Of a stretch of 64,000 nucleotides of DNA, positions 8,488 through 17,705 are shown in pieces (position 1 is the first letter of the stretch; each line of letters starts with the position of its first letter). The notes under the pieces were generated by a model. It searched no databases, was not told where the DNA came from, and saw nothing but the letters and a program-made list of their open reading frames with translations. A program made the position numbers and the translations under genes. Source of the DNA: Lepus europaeus (Eukaryota; Chordata; Mammalia; Lagomorpha; Leporidae). Where the stretch lies: NCBI RefSeq assembly GCF_033115175.1, contig NC_084836.1:67813297-67877296 (forward strand), given 5' to 3'.

Positions 8488-11168
8488 GGGCCACTGAGGA
8501 AAAGCTATTACGTATTCCCTGGAATACGAATAAGGCAGTGTGGGTGCCCCAGTGGCCCCTCAGTCGTGAAAAACTCGCCGCCGCTAGAGAACTTGTGCAA
8601 GAGCAGCTGATGTTAGAACATATAGAGCCCTCAGTATCACCCTGGAATACTCCAATTTTTGTCATAAAGAAAAAATCAGGCAAATGGAGGCTTTTGCATG
8701 ATCTGCGAGCAGTCAATAGACAGATGCAATTGATGGGACCAGTACAGAGAGGACTGCCTCTTCTGTCTTCCCTTCCAAAGGGCTGGCCTATGCTAGTGGT
8801 AGACATTAAGGATTGTTTCTTTTCCATACCTTTACATTCTTTAGATCGAGAGCGATTTGCTTTTACTCTCCCTTCAGAAAATCATAAAATGCCTGACGCA
8901 AGGTATCAATGGAAAGTGTTGCCTCAAGGCATGGCTAATAGCCCTACTCTTTGCCAATTATATGTTAATCAGGCTATCGCACCAGTACGAAAACAGTTTT
9001 CACAAGTCCGTATCATTCATTATATGGACGACATTCTTATCACAGCTCATTCACAGCAATTAGTAGATAAGGCCTTTGCATTGCTTTCCTCCTGCCTTAA
9101 CGCATATGGTCTTTCTATTGCCCCAGAAAAAATACAACAATCTGATGTGGTGCAATTTTTAGGAGCAAAAATTACTACAACTTCCATTCGGCCACAGAAG
9201 CTCTGCATTAGCACTCAAAACCTATGCACACTGAATGATTTTCAAAAACTGCTAGGGGACATAAATTGGCTACGTGGATATTTACCGCTGACCCGAAACG
9301 ACCTGCAACCTTTGTTCTCTATTCTGGAGGGCAATCCAGATATTGCCTCTCCTCGTCAACTTACTCCTGAGGGCGTTAAAGCTTTGCAACTCGTAGAAAA
9401 GGCCATTAGTAAAGCCCAACTAGGTAGGTTTGATCCGTCTAAAAAATTACTACTATGCATTCTTGCTACGCCCACTACACCTACTGGAGTGGTGTGGCAA
9501 AATGCTCCTTTATGGTGGATACATGGTAATTCAGCGGGTGTAAGAACATTGCGGTATTATCCTGAATTAGTAGCTCATTATGCTCTTCTGGGTCTCAAGT
9601 TTTGCACAATGCATTTTGGTAAACATCCTGATGAGCTGATTGTGCCTTATACTCAAATGCAAATTGAGACTCTTGCCGGTACCACTAACGTTTGGCCTAT
9701 TGTTCTAACTGCCTTCTCAGGTGTAATTGATAATCACTTACCAGCGGACAAATTATTAACTTTTGTGCAGCGAAATTTAGTTTACTTTCCTAAACTTACA
9801 AAGAGCAAACCCATTCCAGCTGCAACAACTATTTATACTGATGGTTCCAAGACTGGTCGTGGAGCGTATGCTACAACTGATTCAGAGCCTGTGATTCTTC
9901 ATTTTCGCCCTAACGCCCCTCAAGTGGTAGAGTGCTTAGTGGTATTGACAGTATTTCGCACATTTTCAGATGAACCCATTAATATTATCTCAGATTCCCA
10001 ATATGTGGTAAATGCTGTCCGTTCACTAGAAGTTGTAGCTCATATACAGTCGCATAGCACGGTAGCCCCAATATTTCGACAAATCCAGCAAGCTATCCTG
10101 GTTAGACGTATGCCCTTTTTCATTGGCCATATAAGAGCTCATTCTGGCCTCCCTGGACCTATGAGTAAAACTAATGCCAAGGTAGATATCGCAACCCGTA
10201 ATAGTGTCTTTGTATCTCTGACTTCTGTTGACCTAGCAAAAAACTTTCATGCCTCTTATCATGTTCCAGCTAATACGCTGCGCTTGCGCTTTCATATCTC
10301 CAGAAAACAAGCTCGGCAAATTGTAAAGGCCTGTCCAGATTGTGCAATATTCCTCCATCCGCCACATTCTGGTGTTAATCCTAGGGGACTAAAACCTTTA
10401 TCCTTATGGCAAATGGATGTTACACACATCCCAGAATTCGGTAGGCAAAAATACGTACATGTCTCAGTGGACACATATTCTGGTGTCATTCATGCCACTT
10501 CCTTGTCTGGGGATCGTGTAGCACAGGTGAAACTTCATTGTCTTGAGGCTTGGGCAGCTTGGGGAAAGCCTGCCCTCATAAAAACTGACAATGGGCCCGC
10601 TTATACTTCAAAAGGCTTCGCTACCTTTATGTCACAAATGCAAGTAGCTCATAAAACTGGCCTACCGTATAATCCTCAAGGCCAAGGCATTGTGGAGCGC
10701 GCTAATCGCTCCCTAAAAGAAACATTGCAAAAACAGAAAGGGGGAATTGCGCTCCATGCAACCCCCAGAGAACGCCTCGCTATTGCATTATACACTCTCA
10801 ATTTCTTACATTTTAATACAGAGAATGAATCAGCGGCCATGAGGCATACAAAAAATCCTGTACAAACTAGCCAAAAGGTCATGTGGAAAGATGTACTAGA
10901 TAACAAATGGTATGGCCCGGATCCTGTGATACAGAGATCCAGGGGAGCAATTTATGTTTTTCCGCAGGAACGACCAGACCCGATCTGGATTCCAGAAAGA
11001 CTGACAAGGAGAGTGACAGATAAGAAAGAAGAGGAACGACAAGAGAACACGAGGCATGATAATGAAACGTCTGACATGGATACTGATGGGACTATGGTTG
11101 ACATTTCCCATGACGATATCAAAGGATGTGACCCTGTGGGCCATTGCGAGAACATGGCCAATACCTAA
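8481..11168 (+). CDS. pol: pol: reverse transcriptase, RNase H, integrase
   Basis: Frame 3, open without interruption for about 895 codons after the second -1 shift. Reverse transcriptase occupies roughly the first 400 residues, with the catalytic YMDD at 9021-9032 and the LPQGMANSP block near 8920. RNase H follows, with the first acidic residue in TDGS at 9837-9848, a Glu in ECLVVL and Asp in SDSQYVV. Integrase has an HX3H...CX2C zinc-binding region (about 10247-10345) and the catalytic D-D-35-E triad at 10416, 10587 and 10695. The last 113 bases overlap the start of env, as is usual in class II elements. I see no missing catalytic residue. It copies the RNA genome into DNA and integrates it, in the nucleoprotein complex. 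Confidence 0.93.
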   Translation, partial: FLGATEEKLLRIPWNTNKAVWVPQWPLSREKLAAARELVQEQLMLEHIEPSVSPWNTPIFVIKKKSGKWRLLHDLRAVNRQMQLMGPVQRGLPLLSSLPKGWPMLVVDIKDCFFSIPLHSLDRERFAFTLPSENHKMPDARYQWKVLPQGMANSPTLCQLYVNQAIAPVRKQFSQVRIIHYMDDILITAHSQQLVDKAFALLSSCLNAYGLSIAPEKIQQSDVVQFLGAKITTTSIRPQKLCISTQNLCTLNDFQKLLGDINWLRGYLPLTRNDLQPLFSILEGNPDIASPRQLTPEGVKALQLVEKAISKAQLGRFDPSKKLLLCILATPTTPTGVVWQNAPLWWIHGNSAGVRTLRYYPELVAHYALLGLKFCTMHFGKHPDELIVPYTQMQIETLAGTTNVWPIVLTAFSGVIDNHLPADKLLTFVQRNLVYFPKLTKSKPIPAATTIYTDGSKTGRGAYATTDSEPVILHFRPNAPQVVECLVVLTVFRTFSDEPINIISDSQYVVNAVRSLEVVAHIQSHSTVAPIFRQIQQAILVRRMPFFIGHIRAHSGLPGPMSKTNAKVDIATRNSVFVSLTSVDLAKNFHASYHVPANTLRLRFHISRKQARQIVKACPDCAIFLHPPHSGVNPRGLKPLSLWQMDVTHIPEFGRQKYVHVSVDTYSGVIHATSLSGDRVAQVKLHCLEAWAAWGKPALIKTDNGPAYTSKGFATFMSQMQVAHKTGLPYNPQGQGIVERANRSLKETLQKQKGGIALHATPRERLAIALYTLNFLHFNTENESAAMRHTKNPVQTSQKVMWKDVLDNKWYGPDPVIQRSRGAIYVFPQERPDPIWIPERLTRRVTDKKEEERQENTRHDNETSDMDTDGTMVDISHDDIKGCDPVGHCENMANT

Positions 11169-12771
11169 GCCAGTGTTCTCTAGTGATAAGATGTTTCCTC
11201 AATTGTATAATAGAGACTGTCAGTTAGAAATACCGTGCAAAACACCACAAAATATGCAACAAATGCGATATAATGCCACTAATGTTACCCTCTATAATAG
11301 CTTGTGTTTTTCTATGAACTCGCAGAGTCCCTGTATACAGATTCTTTCATATAACCTTAGTTGGATATATGATCCCTTTAAATATCTAAATCCTGACCTC
11401 TCGATCCCAATGGTGCTCGAGGCCCTTACAAAGATTGCTCTAGGGAGCACAAATGGAACAGGAGGAGGAGGTAATAGCACCGTGGCTAATGTCACTACAC
11501 TCCTGATCACAGCCAACATAACAGTTCCTTTTTTAATACAGACAGGAACCAATTCCAGTGCTTCATGGAACATATCTAGACCTGTACCAAAGTGCATCAC
11601 TCGGGAATTCAGCTATCCCCCGCGATTTGGTGATTGCACAGAAAATGTAGAAACCCAAGAACCGTATAAATTTTCTCCTAAATTCAAATTATATCAGAAA
11701 CCCAGAGCGGGCAATCCTTTAGCCTCCTGGGTATTGTGGAATAGACGTGGAGCTAGTATGGATTTGTCCCCTTTGGCAAGGCTTGATTCTATTAATATAA
11801 GCCTCTATAATGCTAGTGGCAGTTATAACATAACTAGTCACGTACTCAGTAACTTTACATCGCATTCTTTGCATAATATGAGCCTCCTGTCTAGTCATGT
11901 TTGTGTCGATCCTCCCTTTATTTTTCTTTTGACAGATAAACAAGATAATGGGACGATAATAGAATGTGCAGGAAATGATACATGCTATTTAACCCAGTGT
12001 TGGAATGGAACCCAGAAAACTATGGTAGTAATGCGTGTACCTACCTATGTTCCTATACCAGTAGTGACTGACCCAGAGGAATTTCCTCTAGCAGTTTTGT
12101 TTCGACAGCCACGGGACTTTGGGGTTATAGCCATTGTAACGGCAATTGTCGCCTCTGCCGCAGCGGCTGTTACGGCGGGAGTGGCCATGGCTTCCACTGT
12201 TCAAACTGTGCAGACTATTAATGACGTCGTAAAAAGATCATCAGACGCTCTATTTGTCCAGGAACGCATAAATGATCATCTGGCTTCAGGGGTGCTACTA
12301 TTAAATAAACGCATGGACTTGCTGCAAGCAGCTATGGAAGATCTTTTTGAAGTCACCAGCCTAGGTTGCGTTCAGAGACTGCACCATATGTGTGTTACGC
12401 CATATCCAGCCTCTCTAAATGAGTCAAGAAAACTTGGGTCTTATCTATCAGGGAACTGGTCTATGGAATTTGGGGAACTTCAGCAAAATCTTACTATCAT
12501 GATTTTGCAGCTGAATGAAACTAGAGCATCTGTTGTCACTCTGAAAGGGTTTTCTGATTATATATTACAGGGGTTACAATGGTTCAAAGAATGGGTGGGG
12601 GTTGGATTGTTCGGAGCTGTATTACTATCAGGGCTATTGTGTACTCTTTTTGTTCTTTTCCGATTAGTACGGAGCCGCAAGCGCGAAAAAATTGCTCTCC
12701 TGCAAGCAATGGCCGCAATTGAGGCAGGCAGTTCCCCCGCGGTTTGGCTCAGCATGTTTAAAGAAGCTTAA
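11056..12771 (+). CDS. env: env glycoprotein precursor, open (571 aa)
   Basis: A single open frame from ATG 11056, overlapping the end of pol. In order: a hydrophobic signal peptide (about residues 4-22); a surface subunit with many N-X-S/T glycosylation sites; a minimal RXXR processing site (RQPR, residues 350-353, at 12103-12114); a hydrophobic Ala/Val/Ile-rich stretch next to it resembling a fusion peptide; a CX7C pair in the transmembrane subunit (near 12366-12392); a membrane anchor at about residues 513-536; and a short cytoplasmic tail. CX7C without the extra Cys is the pattern of Envs whose subunits associate non-covalently. It would be made from a spliced mRNA, although I did not identify the splice sites. 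No stop or frameshift is seen. Whether it is functional cannot be told from sequence. Confidence 0.9.
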   Translation: MIMKRLTWILMGLWLTFPMTISKDVTLWAIARTWPIPKPVFSSDKMFPQLYNRDCQLEIPCKTPQNMQQMRYNATNVTLYNSLCFSMNSQSPCIQILSYNLSWIYDPFKYLNPDLSIPMVLEALTKIALGSTNGTGGGGNSTVANVTTLLITANITVPFLIQTGTNSSASWNISRPVPKCITREFSYPPRFGDCTENVETQEPYKFSPKFKLYQKPRAGNPLASWVLWNRRGASMDLSPLARLDSINISLYNASGSYNITSHVLSNFTSHSLHNMSLLSSHVCVDPPFIFLLTDKQDNGTIIECAGNDTCYLTQCWNGTQKTMVVMRVPTYVPIPVVTDPEEFPLAVLFRQPRDFGVIAIVTAIVASAAAAVTAGVAMASTVQTVQTINDVVKRSSDALFVQERINDHLASGVLLLNKRMDLLQAAMEDLFEVTSLGCVQRLHHMCVTPYPASLNESRKLGSYLSGNWSMEFGELQQNLTIMILQLNETRASVVTLKGFSDYILQGLQWFKEWVGVGLFGAVLLSGLLCTLFVLFRLVRSRKREKIALLQAMAAIEAGSSPAVWLSMFKEA

Positions 12772-12974
12772 AGAATGTCCTTGCACTCAGGGGCCATAGT
12801 GCCATTGCACCTGATAAGGAATTCTTTCATCTGGGATATTGCCTTAGCACTCCGAGAGCTTTTGCTCATTGCACCGGAATGGGAGTATCCCTGAGCACAG
12901 GCGCCCCTTGATCGGCCAGCACATCATGAGGTGAAGGCCTGATCGGGGATAAGACCTCATTTGCTGTAAAAAAC
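12772..12974 (+). other. env-LTR intergenic interval with potential RNA hairpins
   Basis: About 200 non-coding bases. GATCGGCC (12910-12917) can pair with GGCCTGATC (12936-12944) with one bulge, and TGAGGT (12927-12932) can pair with ACCTCA (12954-12959). In several betaretroviruses this interval carries a constitutive RNA transport element; that role here is only a suggestion from position and foldability. Confidence 0.4.
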
Positions 12975-12988
12975 AAAAAAGGGGGAAC
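12975..12988 (+). other. Polypurine tract
   Basis: AAAAAAGGGGGAAC directly abuts the 3' LTR start (TGTGG at 12989). It is the expected primer for plus-strand DNA synthesis. Confidence 0.9.
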
Positions 12989-13421
12989 TGTGGCAGCATG
13001 CCTACGTGCTAGAGTAAAGGTTGCTTGCATGCCTACGTGCTGGAGTAAAAGTTGCTTGCATGCCTACGTGCTGGAGTAAAAGTTGCTTGTGTACTCTCCC
13101 AAACAGCTTTAGATAAGTGTCTATGTGAAGGCACTAATGTTTAACAGGGCCAGTTCCTGCTCCCCTGGTAAGACATGTTTACTCTAAAGTTTCCTGTTTT
13201 TGTGGGTCTGTATTGTGCTGCTCTTTCGCCATGTTTAGACTTAAGATAATGTTTGACTATGTACTGGGACAGGGGATGGGTACATAAGCAGTGGAAGAAA
13301 TGTGTTTAGCGCCTCTCCGCCTACATCTGTATTGACAACCGAGTGGCGTCTCAATAAACCGTGATCGAAGAAGGATCTTCGTGCCGTTAATTCTGTGCCT
13401 TGCTGGTCAAGGCTCGCCGCA
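12989..13421 (+). repeat. 3' LTR (433 bp)
   Basis: Same length as the 5' LTR and identical apart from 13006 (G). It has the 31 bp triplication (12996-13088) and AATAAA at 13353-13358. Its U3 lies upstream of KRT73 in the sense orientation. Confidence 0.97.
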
Positions 13422-13427
13422 CCCACC
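13422..13427. repeat. Provirus target-site duplication, 3' copy (CCCACC)
   Basis: Exact match to 5349-5354. Confidence 0.93.
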
Positions 13428-13569
13428 TAAGGCGACCTTTCCTAGTCTGACTTGCAAATACCTGTGGCTGGGAAGCTAAGTTCTGGACGTGGAATGACAG
13501 CAAGCTCATGACTGCTCTTACGACGTAGGATTCCTGAAAGCAGGTTCAGGCTCCAAATAAAATCCTCAG

Positions 13570-13825
13570 AGCCAGTGCTGTGGCATAGCAGGTAAAGCCA
13601 CTGCCAGCAGCGCCGGCATCCCATATGGGTGCTGGTTTGAGTCCCGGCTGCTCCACTTCTGATCCAGCTCTCTGCTGTGGCCTGTGATAGCAGTAGAAGA
13701 TGGCCCAAGTCCTTGGGCCCCTGCACCCATGTGGGAGACTTGGAAGAAGCTCCTGGCTCCTGGTTTCGGATCGACACAGCTCCAGCCAATGCTGCCATCT
13801 GGGGAGTGAACCAGTGGATGGAAGA

Positions 13826-13866
<41 letters not shown>

Positions 13867-13938
13867 CTGCCTCTCTGCCTCTCTGCCTCTCTCTGTGTAA
13901 CTCTGACTTTCAAATAAATAAATACATCTTTAAAAAAA
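13570..13938 (+). repeat. C-SINE, full length
   Basis: tRNA-like head ('gccagtgctgtggcatagcaggtaaagcc', 'ggtttgagtcccggctgctcc'), the body blocks, a (CT)n run and an AAATAAATAAATA tail, in the sense orientation. Confidence 0.93.
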
Positions 13939-14890
13939 GTTGTGAGACAAGGTGATTTTGTTTTGTTTTGCTGATGGCTGTGCCGTCCCTCCCGCCGCAC
14001 TGGCAGCTGTCTTTCCTGTGGAGTGATGCTCTGTACTTTCATAATGCTGGTGATTTTCTGTCTGGTCGTTCTGGTATTTGTTTAAAGAGGAGTACTAAAG
14101 TCCCTAAATATTGTGGATTTGTCTGTTCTTTCATTTCTGTTTTTGCTTCTCTTACATTGCGGCTCTGTTGTTTGGTGTTTATGCCTTGGGAATGTTATGT
14201 CTTCTTGCTGAACTGTCTGTTTTATCATCATGTGCTGTCTCTCTGTCTCATCAGCTTCTCAGCTTTGAAGTTTACTTTATCTGATTTTAATACGGCCGCT
14301 CCTGTTTTCTTTTGATTCATGTTCACATGAGGCATCTTGTTCTGTCCTTTTACTTTCCACTTGCACATATCATTATATCCGAGGGGACTTTTTCTGTAGG
14401 AAGCAGATAGTTGGCTTGTGGGGCTGAGTAATCTGATAATCTCTGACTTCTCATTGGTATATTTAGATCATTTATATTTAGTGTAATTATTGACATGTTA
14501 GGGCTTACACCTGCTGCTGACATTTTTGTTTGATATGTATTATCTTTGTTTTTCATTTCTATTTCCTTCTACCTTCCTGTGGGTTACTTGAACATTTGTA
14601 AGAAGCAATTTTGACTTCTGCATGTGTTTTTGTGTTTATGTCCTTGTATAGCGTTTTCATTGCTGCTAGGTATTTCATTCTGTATACATAACACAAATTT
14701 ACTGCCACCCTCCTTTTACTCATGCAAGTGAAAGGAAGAACCCTTAACTCCACATCCTTTTTCCCTTTCTCATTTATAATTTCTTAAATATTTCCTTTAA
14801 ATACACCCCAGAATCGCATCAGACTCCACTATAATTTTTGCTTAAGCCACCGCCAAGCATAATTTAGAAAATTCAAGAGCAGAATGTCTA
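13939..14890 (-). repeat. L1 LINE ORF2 fragment, antisense
   Basis: The + strand carries phrases typical of antisense L1 ORF2 ('gtgattttctgtctggtcgttctg', 'tttatctgattttaatacggccgctcctgttttcttttg', 'catttatatttagtgtaattattgacatgttagg', each quoted only to identify the type). No long frame survives on either strand. It may be part of the same element family as 387-2014. Confidence 0.75.
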
Positions 14891-14892
14891 TC

Positions 14893-15227
14893 GTGGGGGC
14901 AGGTGTTGTGGTGTAGTGGGTGAAGCCATGACCTGCGTCTCCAGCATCCCGTATGGGTGTCGGTTTGCATCCCGGCTGCTGCTCCACTTTCTGATCCAGT
15001 TCCCTGATGATGGCCTGGGAATATCAGCAGAAGATGAACCAGATATTTCAGCCCCTGCCACCCATGTGGGAGATCCCAATGAAGCTCCTGGCTCCTGACT
15101 GTGGCCTGGCCCAGCCCTGGCCACTGGGGCCATCTGGGGAGTGAACTAGCAGATGGCAGATCTCTCTCTCTGTCTCTCCCTGTCATTCTCTGTGGCTCTG
15201 ACTTTCAAATAAATAATTAAATGAATC
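14893..15227 (+). repeat. C-SINE, split by a second SINE
   Basis: Sense copy with head at 'gggggcaggtgttgtggtgtagtggg' and A-rich tail 'caaataaataattaaatgaatc'. The tail is interrupted by the antisense SINE at 15228-15531 and resumes at 15541. Confidence 0.88.
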
Positions 15228-15531
15228 TTTTTTTTTTTTGACAGGCAGAGTGGACAGTGAGAGAGAGAGACAGAGAGAAAGGTCTTCCTTTGCCGTTGGT
15301 TCACCCTCCAATGGCCATCCAATGGCAGGAGCCAGGTGCTTCCTCCTGGTCTCCCATGGGGTGTAGGGCCCAAGGACCTGGGCCATCCTCCACTGCACTC
15401 CCGGGCCACAGCAGAGAGCTGGCCTGGAAGAGGGGCAACCGGGACAGAATCCGGTGCCCCGACTGGGACTAGAACCTGGTGTGCTGGTGCCGCAAGGCGG
15501 AGGATTAGCCTAGTGAGCCGTGGCGCTGGCC
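15228..15531 (-). repeat. C-SINE variant B (young type), nested insertion
   Basis: Antisense copy with poly-T, 'gacaggcagagtggacagtgagagag', 'gttggttcaccctccaatggcc' and the head 'aggattagcctagtgagccg'. It is flanked by a perfect 9 bp duplication AAATGAATC (15219-15227 and 15532-15540), showing insertion into the tail of the preceding SINE. Confidence 0.92.
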
Positions 15532-15611
15532 AAATGAATCTTTTTTTTTAAAAAAAATCTATTGTACTTGCCCATTTTTAAAAACTAACATGTTTTCCTT
15601 TTTGATTCTGT

Positions 15612-15668
15612 AATTTTTAAAAAAAATTTTTATCTATTTATTTGAAAGGCAGAGTTAGAGAGAGGCAG

Positions 15669-15710
<42 letters not shown>

Positions 15711-15966
15711 CTTCCATCTGCTGGTTCACTTTCCAATTGACCGCAACGGCCCAAGCTGCGCCGATCCGAAGCCAGCAGCCAGGAGCTTCTTCCGGGTCTC
15801 CTACATGGGTTCAGGGGCCCAAGGACTTGGGTCATCTTCCACTGCTTTCCCAGGCCATAGCAGAGAGCTGGATGGGAAGTGGAGCAGCTGGGACTCGAAC
15901 CGGTGCCCATATGGGATGCTGGCACTGCAGGCAGCAGCTTTAGCTGCTATGCCACAGCACTGGCAC
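15612..15966 (-). repeat. C-SINE, antisense
   Basis: Starts with the reversed tail 'aaatttttatctatttatttgaaaggcagag', has a (GA)n run, and ends 'gctatgccacagcactggcacc'. Confidence 0.92.
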
Positions 15967-16620
15967 CAGTTTTCATAACTTTGAATATATCTCTTGCTGT
16001 GGATTCCTTTGGATTTATCCTGTTTGGGGTTTGCTCAGCTTCTTCATTCTATAGGTTTATGTCAGCTACCAAATTCGGGACTTTTTTCCTGTCCTTTTTG
16101 ATTTGATCAGCCAATCTTCCCTCCTTTCCTTCTAGAACATTCTGACGGCATGAACCTGAGGCTCACTTCATTTAAAAATTTTTTGTTTCAGGCTGTAGCT
16201 GTCACTTAAGGGCGGGGCTGTGTTCTGGTACGTGTGTGTGTTGGGTGGTTTTGTTGTGGGACACACACCGAGAGGCTACAGCAGCAGCTGGTGGGGTACT
16301 CCTGTGAGCTCAGCACTGCACGTGTGTGCTGACGTGCTGCGGTGCTGTGCTCTCTCTGTTGCTCAGGTTCTGGGTCTCCTGCTGTCCCGGCCTCCCATTC
16401 GGCCATGGTTGCTGTGGTCCCTTTAACTCTGCCGATAAGCATGACTGCAGTGGCTGTCACCCTGGGCATCGCATTTTGCAATTCTAACTCTTCCACTTGG
16501 TTCCTCCTGACAGCTTCTGTGTCTTTGCTGGGACTTCCTAAGTTGCCATCTGATTAGCACATTAATGAGCTCGGCAGGTTCTCCTTGGATGCTTTGAAAT
16601 CTTTGCCAATAATTCTAACA
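15967..16620. repeat. Old L1-type LINE remnant
   Basis: Resembles the 3' part of old mammalian L1 elements: 'tttgcaattctaactcttccacttggttcc' and 'ctttgaaatctttgccaataattctaacatct'. No open frame of note. Family and orientation are uncertain. Confidence 0.5.
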
Positions 16621-16842
16621 TCTTTTTTTTTTTTTTAAAGATTTATTTACTTATTTGAGAGAGAGAAAGAGAGAGAGAGAGTGAGGTCTTCCATCAATGG
16701 TTCACTCCCCAGATGGCCGCAACAGCCAGAGCTGCGCTGATCTGAAGCCAGGAGCCAGGAGCTTCTTCCAGGTCTCTCACATGGGCACAGGGGCCCAAGG
16801 ACCTAGGCCATGTTCTACTGTTTTCCCAGGCCATAGCCCTCA
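16621..16842 (-). repeat. C-SINE, antisense, 5'-truncated
   Basis: Poly-T plus 'aaagatttatttacttatttgagagag' through 'ctactgttttcccaggccatag'; the tRNA-like head is missing. Confidence 0.88.
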
Positions 16843-17600
16843 TGTGCACGGCTTCCTTTTTTTTTTTTTTTTTGCATCAAAATGAGCTCTCTTTTGATTC
16901 CATTTGCCCACGATCTTTTTGTACCTGCATGTCTGAGCCTCACGCCTCATCTCGGCTCCTCTCCAGGAACGCCAAGCAGAGGGAATGAGCTCAGTGTGTG
17001 AAGCGCTCTCTCAACGCTGCTCAGCCCTGCACCTGTGCCAGCCACTGTGCCGGTGGCCCTGGCTGTTAGCTCCAGGTTAAGAGTGGCGCAGAGGGATGGA
17101 TGGTACAGGACAAGGGAGTCGGTGTGCACTGGGGGACAAGGAGCAGGGTAGCCAGGCTCCACGAGGGAGCAGGGGACTTGCCCGGGGGGGCTCAGCACAG
17201 GGAACACAGCCTAAGAGCCATCCCAGGAGGCCTGGGAAGCCAGACCAGGACGATCTCTTCCTAACCACATAAAAGCCACCCAGCAGGGCCCTGCACCAGC
17301 CCATCTGATGCCTGCATGGTCCTGAGATTTCTCACGGATGGCACTGGCAATTAGAGGTTCCTCCCCCGCCTGAGCACCCCCACAGTCCCAGCCTCTCCCC
17401 CCTCCCTGGGGAAGGACTACTGGGGCTGCGACAAACCTCCCAACCAGGCTAATTACTCGTGTCAGTGAGATAAAACTCAATTACAGGAGCAAGGCTTGCA
17501 AGCCCAGCACTTCAGGGGTTTTCAAGTTATTTACCCAGTGCCTCTGATTTTGCTGGGGAAAAAATGATTTCTTGCTCCCAGGCACACCTAACCCATCAAT
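16843..17600. other. KRT73 upstream region
   Basis: After a T run at 16856-16873 this is unique sequence with no gene of its own. The last 200 bases contain homeobox-type motifs (CTAATTAC at 17449-17456, CAATTAC near 17479) and GGAGCAAGGC at 17486-17495, which has a counterpart upstream of KRT72. Confidence 0.55.
17486..17495 (+). promoter_or_regulatory. Shared keratin upstream motif GGAGCAAGGC
   Basis: Lies 141 bp upstream of the KRT73 TATA box and follows an ATTA-type core. A near-identical GGAGCAAAGC is at 34356-34365, about 169 bp upstream of the KRT72 TATA box. A shared role is inferred from the similarity only. Confidence 0.35.
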
Positions 17601-17625
17601 TAGAGCGGTGGCTCCCTCCTGAGCA

Positions 17626-17633
17626 CTATATAG
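17626..17633 (+). promoter_or_regulatory. KRT73: KRT73 TATA box
   Basis: CTATATAG about 79 bp upstream of the KRT73 ATG. Transcription should start near 17657, giving a short 5' UTR of about 50 bases, typical for type II keratins. Confidence 0.85.
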
Positions 17634-17705
17634 CCGGAGCCTGAGATCAGAGGTGGGCTGACTGCATCACAGTGAGCGCCTACCCCAGCCCTCTGCCTCC
17701 CCGTC

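Larger units (their letters stand above)
5355..13421 (+). mobile_element. Near-intact class II (betaretrovirus/IAP-like) endogenous provirus
   Basis: An 8,067 bp provirus with the order LTR - PBS - gag - pro (dUTPase/protease/G-patch) - pol - env - polypurine tract - LTR, bounded by CCCACC duplications. dUTPase encoded in the pro frame, two successive -1 frameshifts, two CCHC boxes in Gag and a CX7C motif in the Env transmembrane subunit place it among betaretrovirus-like (class II) elements. The tRNA-Phe-like primer site is the type used by rodent IAP elements rather than the tRNA-Lys site of most betaretroviruses. The LTRs differ at one of 433 positions, so insertion was very recent. The only coding lesion I see is one frame break in gag. 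It lies in the same orientation as KRT73, about 4.2 kb upstream. It may belong to the rabbit family RERV-H, but I cannot verify that. Confidence 0.95.

Noticed and set aside
5355-13421. Provirus being the rabbit endogenous lentivirus RELIK
   Set aside because: tRNA-Phe-like instead of tRNA-Lys primer site, dUTPase in a separate pro frame, two -1 frameshifts, and no accessory tat/rev-like exons.
13570-13660. tRNA-like sequence with GGTTTGAGTCCC box B
   Set aside because: This is the tRNA-derived head of a C-SINE, repeated throughout the window, and not a tRNA gene.
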